Part shown: in pieces, positions 16,884-25,500 of the stretch | How positions within the stretch are numbered: the first letter of the stretch is position 1 | How the letters are laid out: the number at the start of each line of letters is the position of its first letter | From: Streptomyces halobius | Lineage (GTDB): Bacteria; Actinomycetota; Actinomycetes; Streptomycetales; Streptomycetaceae | Length of the DNA stretch: 64,000 bases | Assembly (NCBI RefSeq): GCF_023277745.1 | Contig: NZ_CP086322.1 | Span: 4,588,001 to 4,652,000 of the forward strand | Direction: 5' to 3' | Notes under the pieces: model-generated | Databases searched by the model: none | Seen by the model: only the letters and a program-made list of their open reading frames with translations | Told to the model about the DNA's origin: nothing | Made by a program: the position numbers and the translations under genes

Positions 16884-16984
16884 CACCCCCCCGCTCGTGC
16901 GCTACGCGGCAGCCCGCTTCCGCAGCCGCAACGAACCGATGGAGGACATCGTCCAGGTCGGAACGATCGGTCTGATCAAGGCGA
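16884..16984 (+). pseudogene. Sigma factor relic, second piece (region 2)
   Basis: Continues the reading frame of the piece at 12585: [18 protein letters not shown] followed by [14 protein letters not shown]. This is the highly conserved region 2.1-2.2 of the SigB/SigF group. After LIKA, where relatives read IDRFD, the sequence diverges and no further sigma regions occur. The gene is therefore both interrupted and truncated; about two thirds of it, including the DNA-binding region 4, is gone. Confidence 0.8.
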
Positions 16985-17508
16985 GCCCGGACACTGCCGC
17001 TCGCAACAGGTTCTTGACCTCGATCGGCCATGCATCCGCCACTGCTCCAGGGAGAGACGCGGCGGCCCTCCGGAGAAGCGGAAGGTGGAGATCACGAATG
17101 CGGACCACACCCTCCAGACGGACCATCTTCACCTCCCGGAGAACAGACGCAACATCAAACTGCTCGGCGCGAAACGACATGGGCACATGATCGGCGCAGC
17201 CGAACGGCCCCACAAGGTCGCGCGGATGCACCTGAGAACGCTACCCCGTGACGTGGCCATGCTCAGGTCCACATCGGGGGTTACCTGTCATCCTCGGGTC
17301 GCACTCTGCCGACCGGAGTTGGACGCGGCTTCGGGGTGAACGCCAATCGAGCATGCCGCAGTTCAGGCTGACCGGGATCGATAACGATGCCGACGAGGTG
17401 GAGCCCCTGATGGACGTCACGCGTCGTCACGGCGCCCTCAGTGAACCTATACCGCACTGAAGTTTGCGGAACAGGCTGGCCAACTGTGTTGCATCTGCCG
17501 AGCGCGGG
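16985..17508. other. Unassigned debris between sigma and integrase relics
   Basis: About 520 bases with only short open frames. One frame ends FRLTGIDNDADEVEPLMDV at 17351-17460 and looks protein-like, but it is 35 codons long and matches nothing I know. The rest shows no recognisable motif. It probably derives from genes lost when the island decayed. Confidence 0.35.
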
Positions 17509-17965
17509 TCAGCGCGCCGTCAGACGCGACCGCAGAAGATCGTCGAGTACACGCACGGGCGACGTCGGGTACATCGCCAGCCGTGCGTCGAGCGCTGTCT
17601 CCCACTGCTCGGCCAGCCCGACCATGAGGCGCCGGCGCATGCCATGGGTGACATGGGCGTAGCGCGCCGAGACCGAGCCGTCGATGTGACCCCGGCGATC
17701 GTCCATGAGGGTCTTCTCGGTGCCGGGTCCTCCATCACGGTCCGGTGGGTGTGACGAAGACCGTGGGGGTGAGCCCCTTGGCGATCGGGAGCCAGCAGGC
17801 GTCGGCCCGCTTACTGGCGCCACGCCCTCGGGCCGGCACACCGGGCCATGGCTCACCGAGAAGCGGCACGGGTCGTGCCTCCTGCGGCGCCTTCTTCGAG
17901 TACGAGCCGGAGACCGCCGGGGTGAACAGCCAGGTGGCGAAGCCGTTGCGGCGCCAGTGGGCTGT
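17509..17965 (-). pseudogene. Tyrosine site-specific integrase, C-terminal relic with two frameshifts
   Basis: Reads HWRRNGFATWLFTPAV at the 5' side. A frame then stops at GLTPTVFVTPTGP. Adding one C to the run of five restores GLTPHGLRHTHRTVMED, the His-x-x-Arg box of phage-type integrases. A second indel 15 bases later is needed to reach EKTLMDDRRGHIDGSV and RYAHVTHGMRRRLMVGL, the region of the catalytic tyrosine (RYAHV). The end, SPVRVLDDLLRSRLTAR, is the usual C-terminus of Streptomyces integrases. The N-terminal half is absent. The location, just downstream of a tRNA gene, fits a decayed integrative element. Confidence 0.8.
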
Positions 17966-18150
17966 GTGCTCCGACACTGCACCGCCTCGCACGAACCCGA
18001 TTTCCTTGATGGCGAGTTCAACGCGTTCGCGAGTCTCCTCCCACACACGGTCGAGGTGGTTGAGGACGTTGGACACCGTGCCCGTGGAGACTCCGGCACG
18101 GCGTGCGACGTCCACCAGCTTCGCGCCCTGGTGACCGCCGGTGCGCGCCG
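17966..18150 (-). pseudogene. LacI-family regulator, N-terminal stub
   Basis: Encodes the LacI HTH and hinge: LVDVARRAGVSTGTVSNVLN, then ERVELAIKEIGFVRGGA. The ligand-binding domain is missing. After about 50 codons the frame passes directly into integrase sequence, so the stub and the integrase relic form an in-frame chimera created by deletion. Confidence 0.75.
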
Positions 18151-18540
18151 CGCCCTGCCCTCGAACCAGGCTTTATCGAGCCCAGAGGCGCCGACTCATC
18201 CCCATTTTTCCCCCCTGCTGGGACGCTGACGTACTAATCCCTTGTCGGACTTCAACAAGGCCAAAGCAGTCGCAGAGGGCCCTCGTTCGCGTTGCAGGCG
18301 CCCCTCTGACCGCGACGTCTGCACCACCGCTGCACCGATGCGCTCCCCTCGCGCTCCCCTGCCCCTGCGCGATGCCTGAGACCTCACCTGGAAAGTTCAT
18401 AGAAATCGCAGATCAAAGCCTGTTTTCTCACTCAGCATGGCAGCCCCTCCGCAGTGTGTTAAACCTCGGACCCACGTACCCGAATACGTAGGTCATCAGG
18501 CATGCCGCGGTTAGCGTTCCATGGTCCACAAAAACGATAA

Positions 18541-18570
18541 ATCCCCAGGTCAGATGCCTGACCTGGGGAT
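18541..18570 (-). terminator. Terminator after tRNA-Thr
   Basis: A perfect 12-bp inverted repeat (ATCCCCAGGTCA at 18541-18552 and its complement at 18559-18570) with a six-base loop, ten bases beyond the 3' end of the tRNA. It is followed on the minus strand by TTTATCGTTTTT. Confidence 0.85.
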
Positions 18571-18580
18571 TCACCTCAGA

Positions 18581-18653
18581 GCCGCCTTCGGGATTCGAAC
18601 CCGAGACCTACGCATTACGAGTGCGTTGCTCTGGCCAACTGAGCTAAGGCGGC
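18581..18653 (-). tRNA. tRNA-Thr (anticodon CGT)
   Basis: A 73-base cloverleaf on the minus strand. The acceptor stem pairs GCCGCCT with AGGCGGC, the D-arm reads AGCTCAGTTGGCCAGAGC, the anticodon loop ACTCGTAAT gives anticodon CGT for codon ACG, and the T-arm carries GGTTCGAATCC. CCA is not encoded. The integrase relic starts about 600 bases downstream of its 3' end, which is the usual place for an integrated element. Confidence 0.95.
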
Positions 18654-18737
18654 GTGGTGCGCGGCCCAGTCTACACATCGTCGAGGGGTGGTCCGTACCC
18701 GGTTTAGTGGCTGGTCAGGGGGTGGGTGTGGGGTGGG

Positions 18738-20330
18738 TCACGTGCAGCGTTTGTTCTTGGGCGGGGTGGTGCCTTCGAGGAGGTAGGTGTTGATCGCGGT
18801 GTCGATGCAGTCGCTGCCGCGGCCGTAGGCGGTGTGGCCGTCGCCGTCGTACGTGAGGAGCGTGGCGCCGGAGAACTGGGCGGCGAGGGCCTTGGCCCAT
18901 TCGTACGGGGTGGCCGGGTCGCGGGTGGTGCCTACGACGACGATCGGGGCGGCGCCCTCGGCCTCGATGCGGTGGGCCTTGCCGGTGGCCTTGACCGGCC
19001 AGTACGCGCAGTTCAGGGCGGCCCAGGCGAAGTTGTCGCCGAAGACCGGGGAAGCCTTGCGGAAGCTGGGGAGGGCGGCGCGGACCTCATCCGGGCTGGT
19101 GAAGGCGGGCGGGAGGTCGAGGCAGTTCACGGCGGGGTTGGCGAACATCTGGTTGGCGTAGGAGCCGTCCGGATCGCGCTCGTAGTAGGTGTCGGAGAGG
19201 GTGAGCAGCCCGCGGCCGTTGCCGTCCTTGGCCTGGGCCAGATACTCGCGCAGGATGGGCCATGCCTGCTCGTCGTACATGGCGGCGATGACGCCTGTGG
19301 TGGCGAGGGATTCGGTGAGCCGACGGGCCTCGCCGGTGGGCAAGGGGCGTGCGTCCAGCTGCTGGAAGAAGGCGGACAGCCGTTTTCCGGCGTCGTCGGT
19401 GCTCTTGGTGCCCAGGGGGCAGTCTTTTCTCTTGATGCAGTCCGCGGCGAACGCCGTGAAGGCCGTGTTGAAGCCGGCGGTCTGGTTGAGGTTGATGGTG
19501 CGGGAGTCCAGCTCCGGATTCATGGCGCCGTCGAGGACCAGACGGCCGGAGCGGGAGGGGAAGAGTCCGGCGTACGTGGCGCCGAGGAAGGTGCCGTAGG
19601 AGGCGCCCATATAGCTGAGCTTCTTGTCGCCCAGGACCTCGCGCAGCACGTCCATGTCACGGGCGGACTCGATCGTGGAAACGTGCGGGAGCACCTTGCC
19701 GGAGCGTGACTCGCAGCCCTTCGCGAAGTCGCGGTAGGCGGTGGTGAGCTTGTCGACCTCGGCGGAATCGTCCGGAGTCTGGTCGGTCTGGGTGTATTTG
19801 TCCATCCGCTTGTTGGAGAGGCATCTGACCGGCTCGCTGCGGGCCACCCCGCGCGGGTCCACCGCCACCATGTCGTAGCGCGCGCGGACCTGCGCCGGCT
19901 GCGGCGCGTACTGCTGGAGGTAGTCGATCGCCGAACCACCCGGACCGCCCGGATTGACCATGAGGGAGCCGATGCGGGTGCCGGGACCGGTGGCCTTCTT
20001 ACGGGCCACGGCGAGTTCCAGGTCCGTGTCCGCGCTGGGCTCGGCGTAGTCGAGGGGCACCTTCAGCGTCGCGCACTGGAAGCCGGCCACACCGCAGTCG
20101 CGCCAGGTCAGCTTCTGGTCGTAGTACGGGCGGAGGTTCGCCGGAGTGGCGGTGGGGAGCGGCCCGAGGGCGGGGGACGCGCTGGGGGCGGCGCGCCCTG
20201 GGCCGGGCCCGGTGCGCTCCGGGGACGCCTCGGTGCCCGAGGGCGAACTCCCGGAGGAGCAGCCGGAGATCAGCAGAGCGGCGGCCGCGACGGCGGCGGA
20301 GGTGGTGCGGAACAGGCGGCTGGTGGCCAT
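18738..20330 (-). CDS. Exported alpha/beta-hydrolase peptidase (tripeptidyl aminopeptidase, SlpD/SlpE-like lipoprotein)
   Basis: A 530-residue protein. The lipoprotein signal has the lipobox LISGC (Cys about residue 24), followed by a Ser/Pro-rich linker. The hydrolase fold carries the oxyanion GGPGGSAIDYL, the nucleophile elbow GASYGTFLG (Ser near residue 240), a late Asp in TTRDPATPY and the His in GDGHTAYG. A C-terminal TAP-like domain ends with a cysteine-bearing IDTAINTYLLEG segment. Streptomyces homologues remove tripeptides from peptides or secreted proteins outside the membrane. It is directly downstream of holB in the same orientation but separated by 307 bases, so it probably has its own promoter. 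Confidence 0.9.
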   Translation of the reverse strand: MATSRLFRTTSAAVAAAALLISGCSSGSSPSGTEASPERTGPGPGRAAPSASPALGPLPTATPANLRPYYDQKLTWRDCGVAGFQCATLKVPLDYAEPSADTDLELAVARKKATGPGTRIGSLMVNPGGPGGSAIDYLQQYAPQPAQVRARYDMVAVDPRGVARSEPVRCLSNKRMDKYTQTDQTPDDSAEVDKLTTAYRDFAKGCESRSGKVLPHVSTIESARDMDVLREVLGDKKLSYMGASYGTFLGATYAGLFPSRSGRLVLDGAMNPELDSRTINLNQTAGFNTAFTAFAADCIKRKDCPLGTKSTDDAGKRLSAFFQQLDARPLPTGEARRLTESLATTGVIAAMYDEQAWPILREYLAQAKDGNGRGLLTLSDTYYERDPDGSYANQMFANPAVNCLDLPPAFTSPDEVRAALPSFRKASPVFGDNFAWAALNCAYWPVKATGKAHRIEAEGAAPIVVVGTTRDPATPYEWAKALAAQFSGATLLTYDGDGHTAYGRGSDCIDTAINTYLLEGTTPPKNKRCT

Positions 20331-20637
20331 GGGCGGTCCCTCGGTCTCGGTCCCTGAATCGGCTGAGTCGGCTGAATCGGCTGGGTCTGCTGATCGGCTG
20401 GAGCGGGCTGGTGTGTCGTCCGGGAGCGGCTGGAGCGGGCTTGGAGTGGTGTCCGGGAGCGGCTTCGCCTCGGGAAGGGCAAGGGGAAGTGGGGGACGGT
20501 TCTCTTGGGGGAGGGATGCAGGGGGAGCAGGAGCAGGAGCAGTGGGTGGGATCAGCGGGGAGTGTTGGAGTGGGGACTGTGAGTAGTGGATCCTTTCATT
20601 GCGTGGGGAGGGCTTGGGCTCGGGGGCGCCCGGGTCG
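20331..20637. other. Intergenic region upstream of the peptidase gene
   Basis: About 300 bases containing imperfect direct repeats of a nine-base unit (GAATCGGCT-like) at 20356-20410, followed by G-rich sequence. It should hold the peptidase promoter. No protein-coding frame is credible. Confidence 0.4.
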
Positions 20638-21939
20638 TCAGCCGGCGCGTAGGGCGGCGGTCATCGCTTCGACCGCGAGCAGGGGCGCCACATTGCGGTC
20701 CAGGGCGCCACGGCAGGCGATCACCGCTTCTATCCGGCGCAGTGTGCGCTCCGGGGTCGAATGGGCGGCGATGCGCTGGATGCTGTCACGGACCTCTTCG
20801 TTGGCGAGCGGTACCGAGGCGCCCATCTGGAGGGCGAGGACGTCCCGGTAGAAGCCGGTGAGGTCGACCAGGGCGAGATCGAGGCTGTCGCGCTGGCTAC
20901 GGGTGGCGCGGCGCTTCTGCTTGTCCTGGAGTTCCTTCATGGCGCCCGCCGTGCCGCGCGGCAGCCGGCCGCCCGTCCCGGCGGCGGCGCCGAGCGCGGC
21001 GCGCAGATCCTCGGTCTCCTTGGCGTCCACCTCCTCGGCGACCTGCTTCGCGTCCTCCCCCGCGGCGTCGATCAGCTCCTGGGCGGCCTTGAGGCAGCCG
21101 CCGATGTCATCGATGCGGAGGGGGAGCTTGAGCACCGCGGCGCGACGGGCGCGGGCGCGCTCGTCGGTGGCGAGGCGACGGGCCCGGCCGATATGCCCCT
21201 GGGTGGCGCGGGCGGCGCGGGCTGCGGCCTCCGGTTCGATGCCGTCGCGGCGTACCAGGACGTCCGCCACGGCGCTGACCGGGGGCGTCCGGAGGGAGAG
21301 GTGGCGGCATCGGGAGCGGATGGTGGGCAGGACGTCCTCGATGGAGGGGGCGCAGAGCAGCCAGACCGTACGGGGGGCCGGTTCCTCGATGGCCTTGAGG
21401 AGGACGTTGCCCGCGCCTTCGGTGAGGCGGTCGGCGTCTTCCAGGACGATCACCTGCCAGCGGCCGCCGGCCGGGGAGAGGGAGGCCCGGCGGACCAGGT
21501 CGCGGGTCTCCTTGACGCCGATGGACAGCAGGTCCGTACGGACGACCTCGACATCGGCGTGCGTGCCGGCCAGGGCGGTGTGGCAGCCGTCGCAGAAACC
21601 GCAGCCGGGGGCGCCGCCCAGCGCGCGGTCGGGATGGACGCGCCATCCGGAGGACGCCGATGAAGAATTGCGGTCGGGCGACGGGTGGGCGCATTGGAGG
21701 GCGGCGGCGAACGCGCGGGCGGCGGTGGACCGGCCGGACCCGGGCGGGCCGGTGAACAGCCAGGCGTGGGTCATCTGGGACGCGCCCGGCTGCGCGGCCG
21801 GCGCGGGCTCGGCGAGCGGCACCCCGGCCGCCGCGCCCGTCTCGCTGTCGGAGGACACGATGGCGTCCGCATCGCGCGCGGCCGCGGCGAGCTGCTCGGT
21901 CACCCGGTCCTGGCCGACCACGTCGTCCCATACCGTCAT
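20638..21939 (-). CDS. holB: DNA polymerase III delta' subunit
   Basis: A 433-residue clamp-loader subunit. The N-terminal AAA+ domain starts MTVWDDVVGQDRVTEQL, with a Walker A-like GPPGSGRSTAARA (near residue 66), a zinc cluster around GCGFCDGCHTAL and the sensor/SRC-type block VLEDADRLTEGAGNVLLKAIEEP. A C-terminal helical domain completes it. An Ala/Pro-rich insert of about 25 residues precedes the Walker motif, as in other Streptomyces proteins. It forms part of the replication clamp loader with tau and delta. The thymidylate kinase gene lies 600 bases upstream in the same direction, an arrangement conserved in many bacteria. Confidence 0.94.
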   Translation of the reverse strand: MTVWDDVVGQDRVTEQLAAAARDADAIVSSDSETGAAAGVPLAEPAPAAQPGASQMTHAWLFTGPPGSGRSTAARAFAAALQCAHPSPDRNSSSASSGWRVHPDRALGGAPGCGFCDGCHTALAGTHADVEVVRTDLLSIGVKETRDLVRRASLSPAGGRWQVIVLEDADRLTEGAGNVLLKAIEEPAPRTVWLLCAPSIEDVLPTIRSRCRHLSLRTPPVSAVADVLVRRDGIEPEAAARAARATQGHIGRARRLATDERARARRAAVLKLPLRIDDIGGCLKAAQELIDAAGEDAKQVAEEVDAKETEDLRAALGAAAGTGGRLPRGTAGAMKELQDKQKRRATRSQRDSLDLALVDLTGFYRDVLALQMGASVPLANEEVRDSIQRIAAHSTPERTLRRIEAVIACRGALDRNVAPLLAVEAMTAALRAG

Positions 21940-22537
21940 CGCTGCCCGCTGTTCCCTTCGGTTTCCGTCCTGCGTGCGTGTTGTTCTATCTGCTGGGCTG
22001 TCGTGCTGCTGTGCGGTCCTGCAGTTGGACTGTCCTGCTGCTGTGCGTGCCTTGCGCCGTCTGCTGTAGGTCGTGCTGTGTCTGTCGCCCGTGCCGTTCG
22101 CTGTAGGTCGTGCCGTCTGGTGTCAGGTCGTGCTGTACGCCTCGGGGTGTGTCCGTACGCCGCGCCGCAGGCCGTGACGTACGCCGCGCCGTAGCCCCGG
22201 CCGCGCGTCATGCCCTAGGCCATACCCCGCGTTCGACCCATTGTGGTCCAACCCACTGACAAACGAATCCGGGGAGCCGCTCCGCACCCCCGGCCGAGCA
22301 CCCCACCCGTCCCCGGAAACGGCCGTGGCCGCAGCTTCTCCGCTGCGGCCACGGGCCGGGCTTACGAGTGAACGAGAGGGTGCCACGAGACCGCTGGAAG
22401 GCCGGAGCGGGACGTTGTGAGGCTGCCACGAGACCGCTGTACGACGTCCCGACGGCCTTGGTCATGTCCTGATCACGTCCTGATCACGTCCTGGCCATGC
22501 CCCCTGGTCGTGTCCTGGTCGCGCCGGTTCCGACGGC
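21940..22537. other. Intergenic region between tmk and holB
   Basis: About 600 bases. At 22000-22200 there are degenerate direct repeats of a GTCGTGCTGT-like unit. The string GCCACGAGACCGCT occurs twice (about 22381 and 22425). The tmk terminator hairpin lies at 22321-22357. No gene was recognised. Confidence 0.45.
22321..22357 (-). terminator. Terminator hairpin downstream of tmk
   Basis: A near-perfect 15-bp stem (GGCCGTGGCCGCAGC against its complement with one bulged base) and a six-base loop, about 180 bases after the tmk stop. Confidence 0.6.
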
Positions 22538-25500
22538 CTAGCCGCGCCGTCCCCGGCCTCCCCGGCGGCCGTCCTCGCCGCCCGCCCCGTTGTCCCTGTC
22601 CTCGTCCGGACGCGAGCCCAGGAGCTCATCGGCGAGCGTCGGCAGATCATCCAGCGGGGTCTCCTCCGCCCATTCGGGTCGGCGGCGGCCACGCTGGGGC
22701 GGCTCCACCGGGCGGCCCGTCGCCGGATCGATCTGCGGGAGTTCGCGGGTCCGCTCGGTGCCCGGCTCGGCGGGGCCGGACTGCTGCCGCGCCCCTGCAT
22801 CGTTCGGGTTGTCCGGGCGGTTCGGGCCATTCGGGCCATCGTCGCGGAACACCCATCGCGGCACCCGGTCGGCGGGGTCGTCGTCCCGCGCACCGTGCCC
22901 CTGGGGGGCGGGACCGTGACCGGCGTCCCCTACGGGCGGCAGGACGGCCGTCTCGTCCGCGTCCGGGCCGGCGAAGCGGGCGTCCCGTACGGGCAGCACC
23001 GCCGTCTCGTCCGCGGCGCCCGGCGCCCCCGGCCGCGGCAGCGAGGCCGTCCGCTCACTGTCCGAGCCGGACGAGCCCGCAGCACCGGACCCACCAGACC
23101 CGCCAGGGGGACCGGCAGCCCCTGCCCCACCGGTACCGGACGAGCCGGCATCCCCGGACGCCCCGGAAGACGGCTCCCCGCCCTCCTGCGCCCGCTTCCG
23201 CAGCTCTGCGATCGGCGTCTCCGTCGTGTCCGCCTCGGCCGCATCAGCCGCGCCGGATGCACCGGCCGCCTCAGCAGCCGCAGCCGCTTCCGCAGCCGCC
23301 TTCGCCTCCGCCGCGGCCGCCGCGACCCGGGCCTGTTCGGCACGGAGCAGCGCCGCCTCCGCCTTGCGCTGCTTCTCCAGGCGGCGTTCCTCCGCCTCGG
23401 CGCGCAGCCGCGCCTCCTCCTCGGCCTGCTTGCGCAGCCGCTCCTGCTCGGCCTGGCGGGCGCGCTCCTCGGCCTCCCGGCGCTGCCGCTCCGCCTCCGC
23501 CGCCTGCCGGGCCCCCTCGGCGCGCTGCCGGGCCTCGGCCGCCTGCCGGGCCTCCTCCAGGGCCTTGGCCTGCTCGGCCTCCTGCCGCTTGCGCTCCTCT
23601 TCCTCGGCGCGCAGCCTGGCGAGCTGCGCCTGCCGCTCGCGCTCCTGCCGCTCTTCCTCCGCCTTGCGCGCGGCCTCTTCCTCGGCCCTGCGGCGGGCCT
23701 CCTCCTCGGCCGCCTTGCGGGCCTTGGCCTGCGCCTCGATCTCGGCCTCGGACAGCGGCAGGACCTGGTCGAGGCGGTGCCGTACGACCGTGGTGACGGT
23801 CTCCGGCTCCTGTCCGGCGTCCACGACGAGATAGCGCGCCGGGTCGGCGGCGGCCAGGGCCAGGAAACCGGCCCGTACCCGCTCGTGGAATTCGGCGGGC
23901 TCGGACTCCATCCGGTCCGGCGCCTCGGTGAAGCGTTCCCGCGCGGTCTCCGGGGAGACGTCCAGCAGCACCGTCAGATGCGGGACGAGTCCGTCGGTGG
24001 CCCAGCGCGAGATCCGGGCGATCTCCGTGGGCGCGAGGTGGCGTCCAGCGCCCTGGTAGGCGACGGAGGAGTCGATGTAGCGGTCGGTGATCACGATCGC
24101 GCCGCGCTCCAGGGCGGGCCGGATCACGCTGTTGACGTGCTCGGCGCGGTCGGCGGCGAACATCAGCGCCTCGGCCCGGTCCGAGAGCCCGTACGTCGAG
24201 ACGTCCAGGATGATCGAGCGCAGCCGCTTGCCGACGCTGGTGGCGCCCGGCTCACGGGTCACCACGACCTCGTGGCCCTTGCCGCGGATCCACTCCGCGA
24301 GCGCCTCGACCTGGGTGGACTTCCCGGCGCCGTCGCCGCCTTCCAGGGCGATGAAGAAGCCGGTGGCGGCGGGCGCCTGCGCCGGGTCGCCGCCGCGCAG
24401 CGCCTCCCGCAGATCGTGCCGCAGGGTGACGCCCTGCCGGTCGTCGACCTTGCCCAGCACCCATGCGGCGACCGGCAGCAGCAGCGCGCCGACCAGCATC
24501 AGGGTGAAGGCGGCACCGCCGTGCGCGAACACGAAGGATTCGTTGCCGAGGCTGTGCGGGCCGATGACCGCGGCCAGTATCGGCGCGACGAGGGCGGCCA
24601 GCGCGACCGCGATCCGTACGACGGCGTGCAGATGCTCGGTCGTACGGGCCGTGCGGGATTCCTCGGTCTCCTGTTCCAGCAGCACATGGCCGGTGTCGGC
24701 CGCGACGCCGGCGCTGACGCCCGCGAGCAGCGCCAGCAGCAGCACCGTCGTGGTGTCCGGCACCAGGCCCACGGCCAGCAGCGCGAGGCCGGTGACGGCG
24801 ACCGCCAGGGCCAGCAGCCGGCGCCGGGAGAGCGCGGGCAGCACCTTGCAGGCGCCACGGATGCCGCCGACCGTGCCGCCGGTCAGCGCGAGCACCATGA
24901 GCGCGAAGGTGGCCGGTCCGCCGTCGAGGTCGAAGGCGTGCAGGACGGCGAGCGAGACGGCCGCGGAGATCGCGGCGGCGGTCGTCGCGCAGGCGAGCAC
25001 CAGCAGCGGGACCGCGCCGGTGCGCCCCTTGTCGGCACCGTTCGCCGTCTTCGGGCGGCGCAGGCCCTCCAGCGGAGAGCGCGGCCGCGGTGTCTGCGTA
25101 TCGGGGAGCTCGATGAAGTAGAGGATCGATACGGAGGCGGCGAACAGACCGGCGGCCACATAGGAGCCGAGCGCGGCCTGGTGGGTGTCGAACCAGTCGA
25201 CGCCGGTGGCCAGCAGCTTGCCGATGAGGGTGACGGCCACCAACGCGGCGGCCGCGATCGGCAGCGCGACGAAACCGGTGCGCAGGGAGAGGCGCCGCAG
25301 CGCGTCCATGTTGTCCGGCAGCGGCCGTACGGCGGCGCCCTCGGGGGGAGGCGCGGGCAGCAGCGCGGGCGCCGCGCTCTCCCGGGCCACGGTCCAGAAG
25401 CGCTCGGCGACGCCGACGACGAAGACCGTCACCAGCAGCCAGGCCAGCGCGTCGGCCGGTGTCCAGTCGATCCAGAGCGGGGCGATGACCAGCAGCGCCA

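Larger units (their letters stand above)
12773..16885 (+). mobile_element. Composite of three nested IS110-family elements splitting the sigma gene
   Basis: The outer element (transposase at 15666-16868) inserted into the sigma gene with its right end at 16883. Its 5' leader was then invaded by a second element on the minus strand (about 14280-15564), and a third minus-strand element lies at the left border (12780 to about 14060). This nesting order is inferred from where guide-like repeats fall (see findings). All three transposases are unrelated enough in sequence to be different IS110-family members rather than copies of each other. None is frameshifted. Confidence 0.7.

Noticed and set aside
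15561..16885. AGGGGCA at both 15561 and 16879 as a direct repeat bordering the outer IS110 element
   Set aside because: The left copy is made by the end of the middle element (supported by its donor guides), so the match is probably chance.
20341..20410. Short GAATCGGCT-like repeats considered as an iteron/origin
   Set aside because: Few degenerate copies, no replication gene, and the chromosome context argues against an origin.
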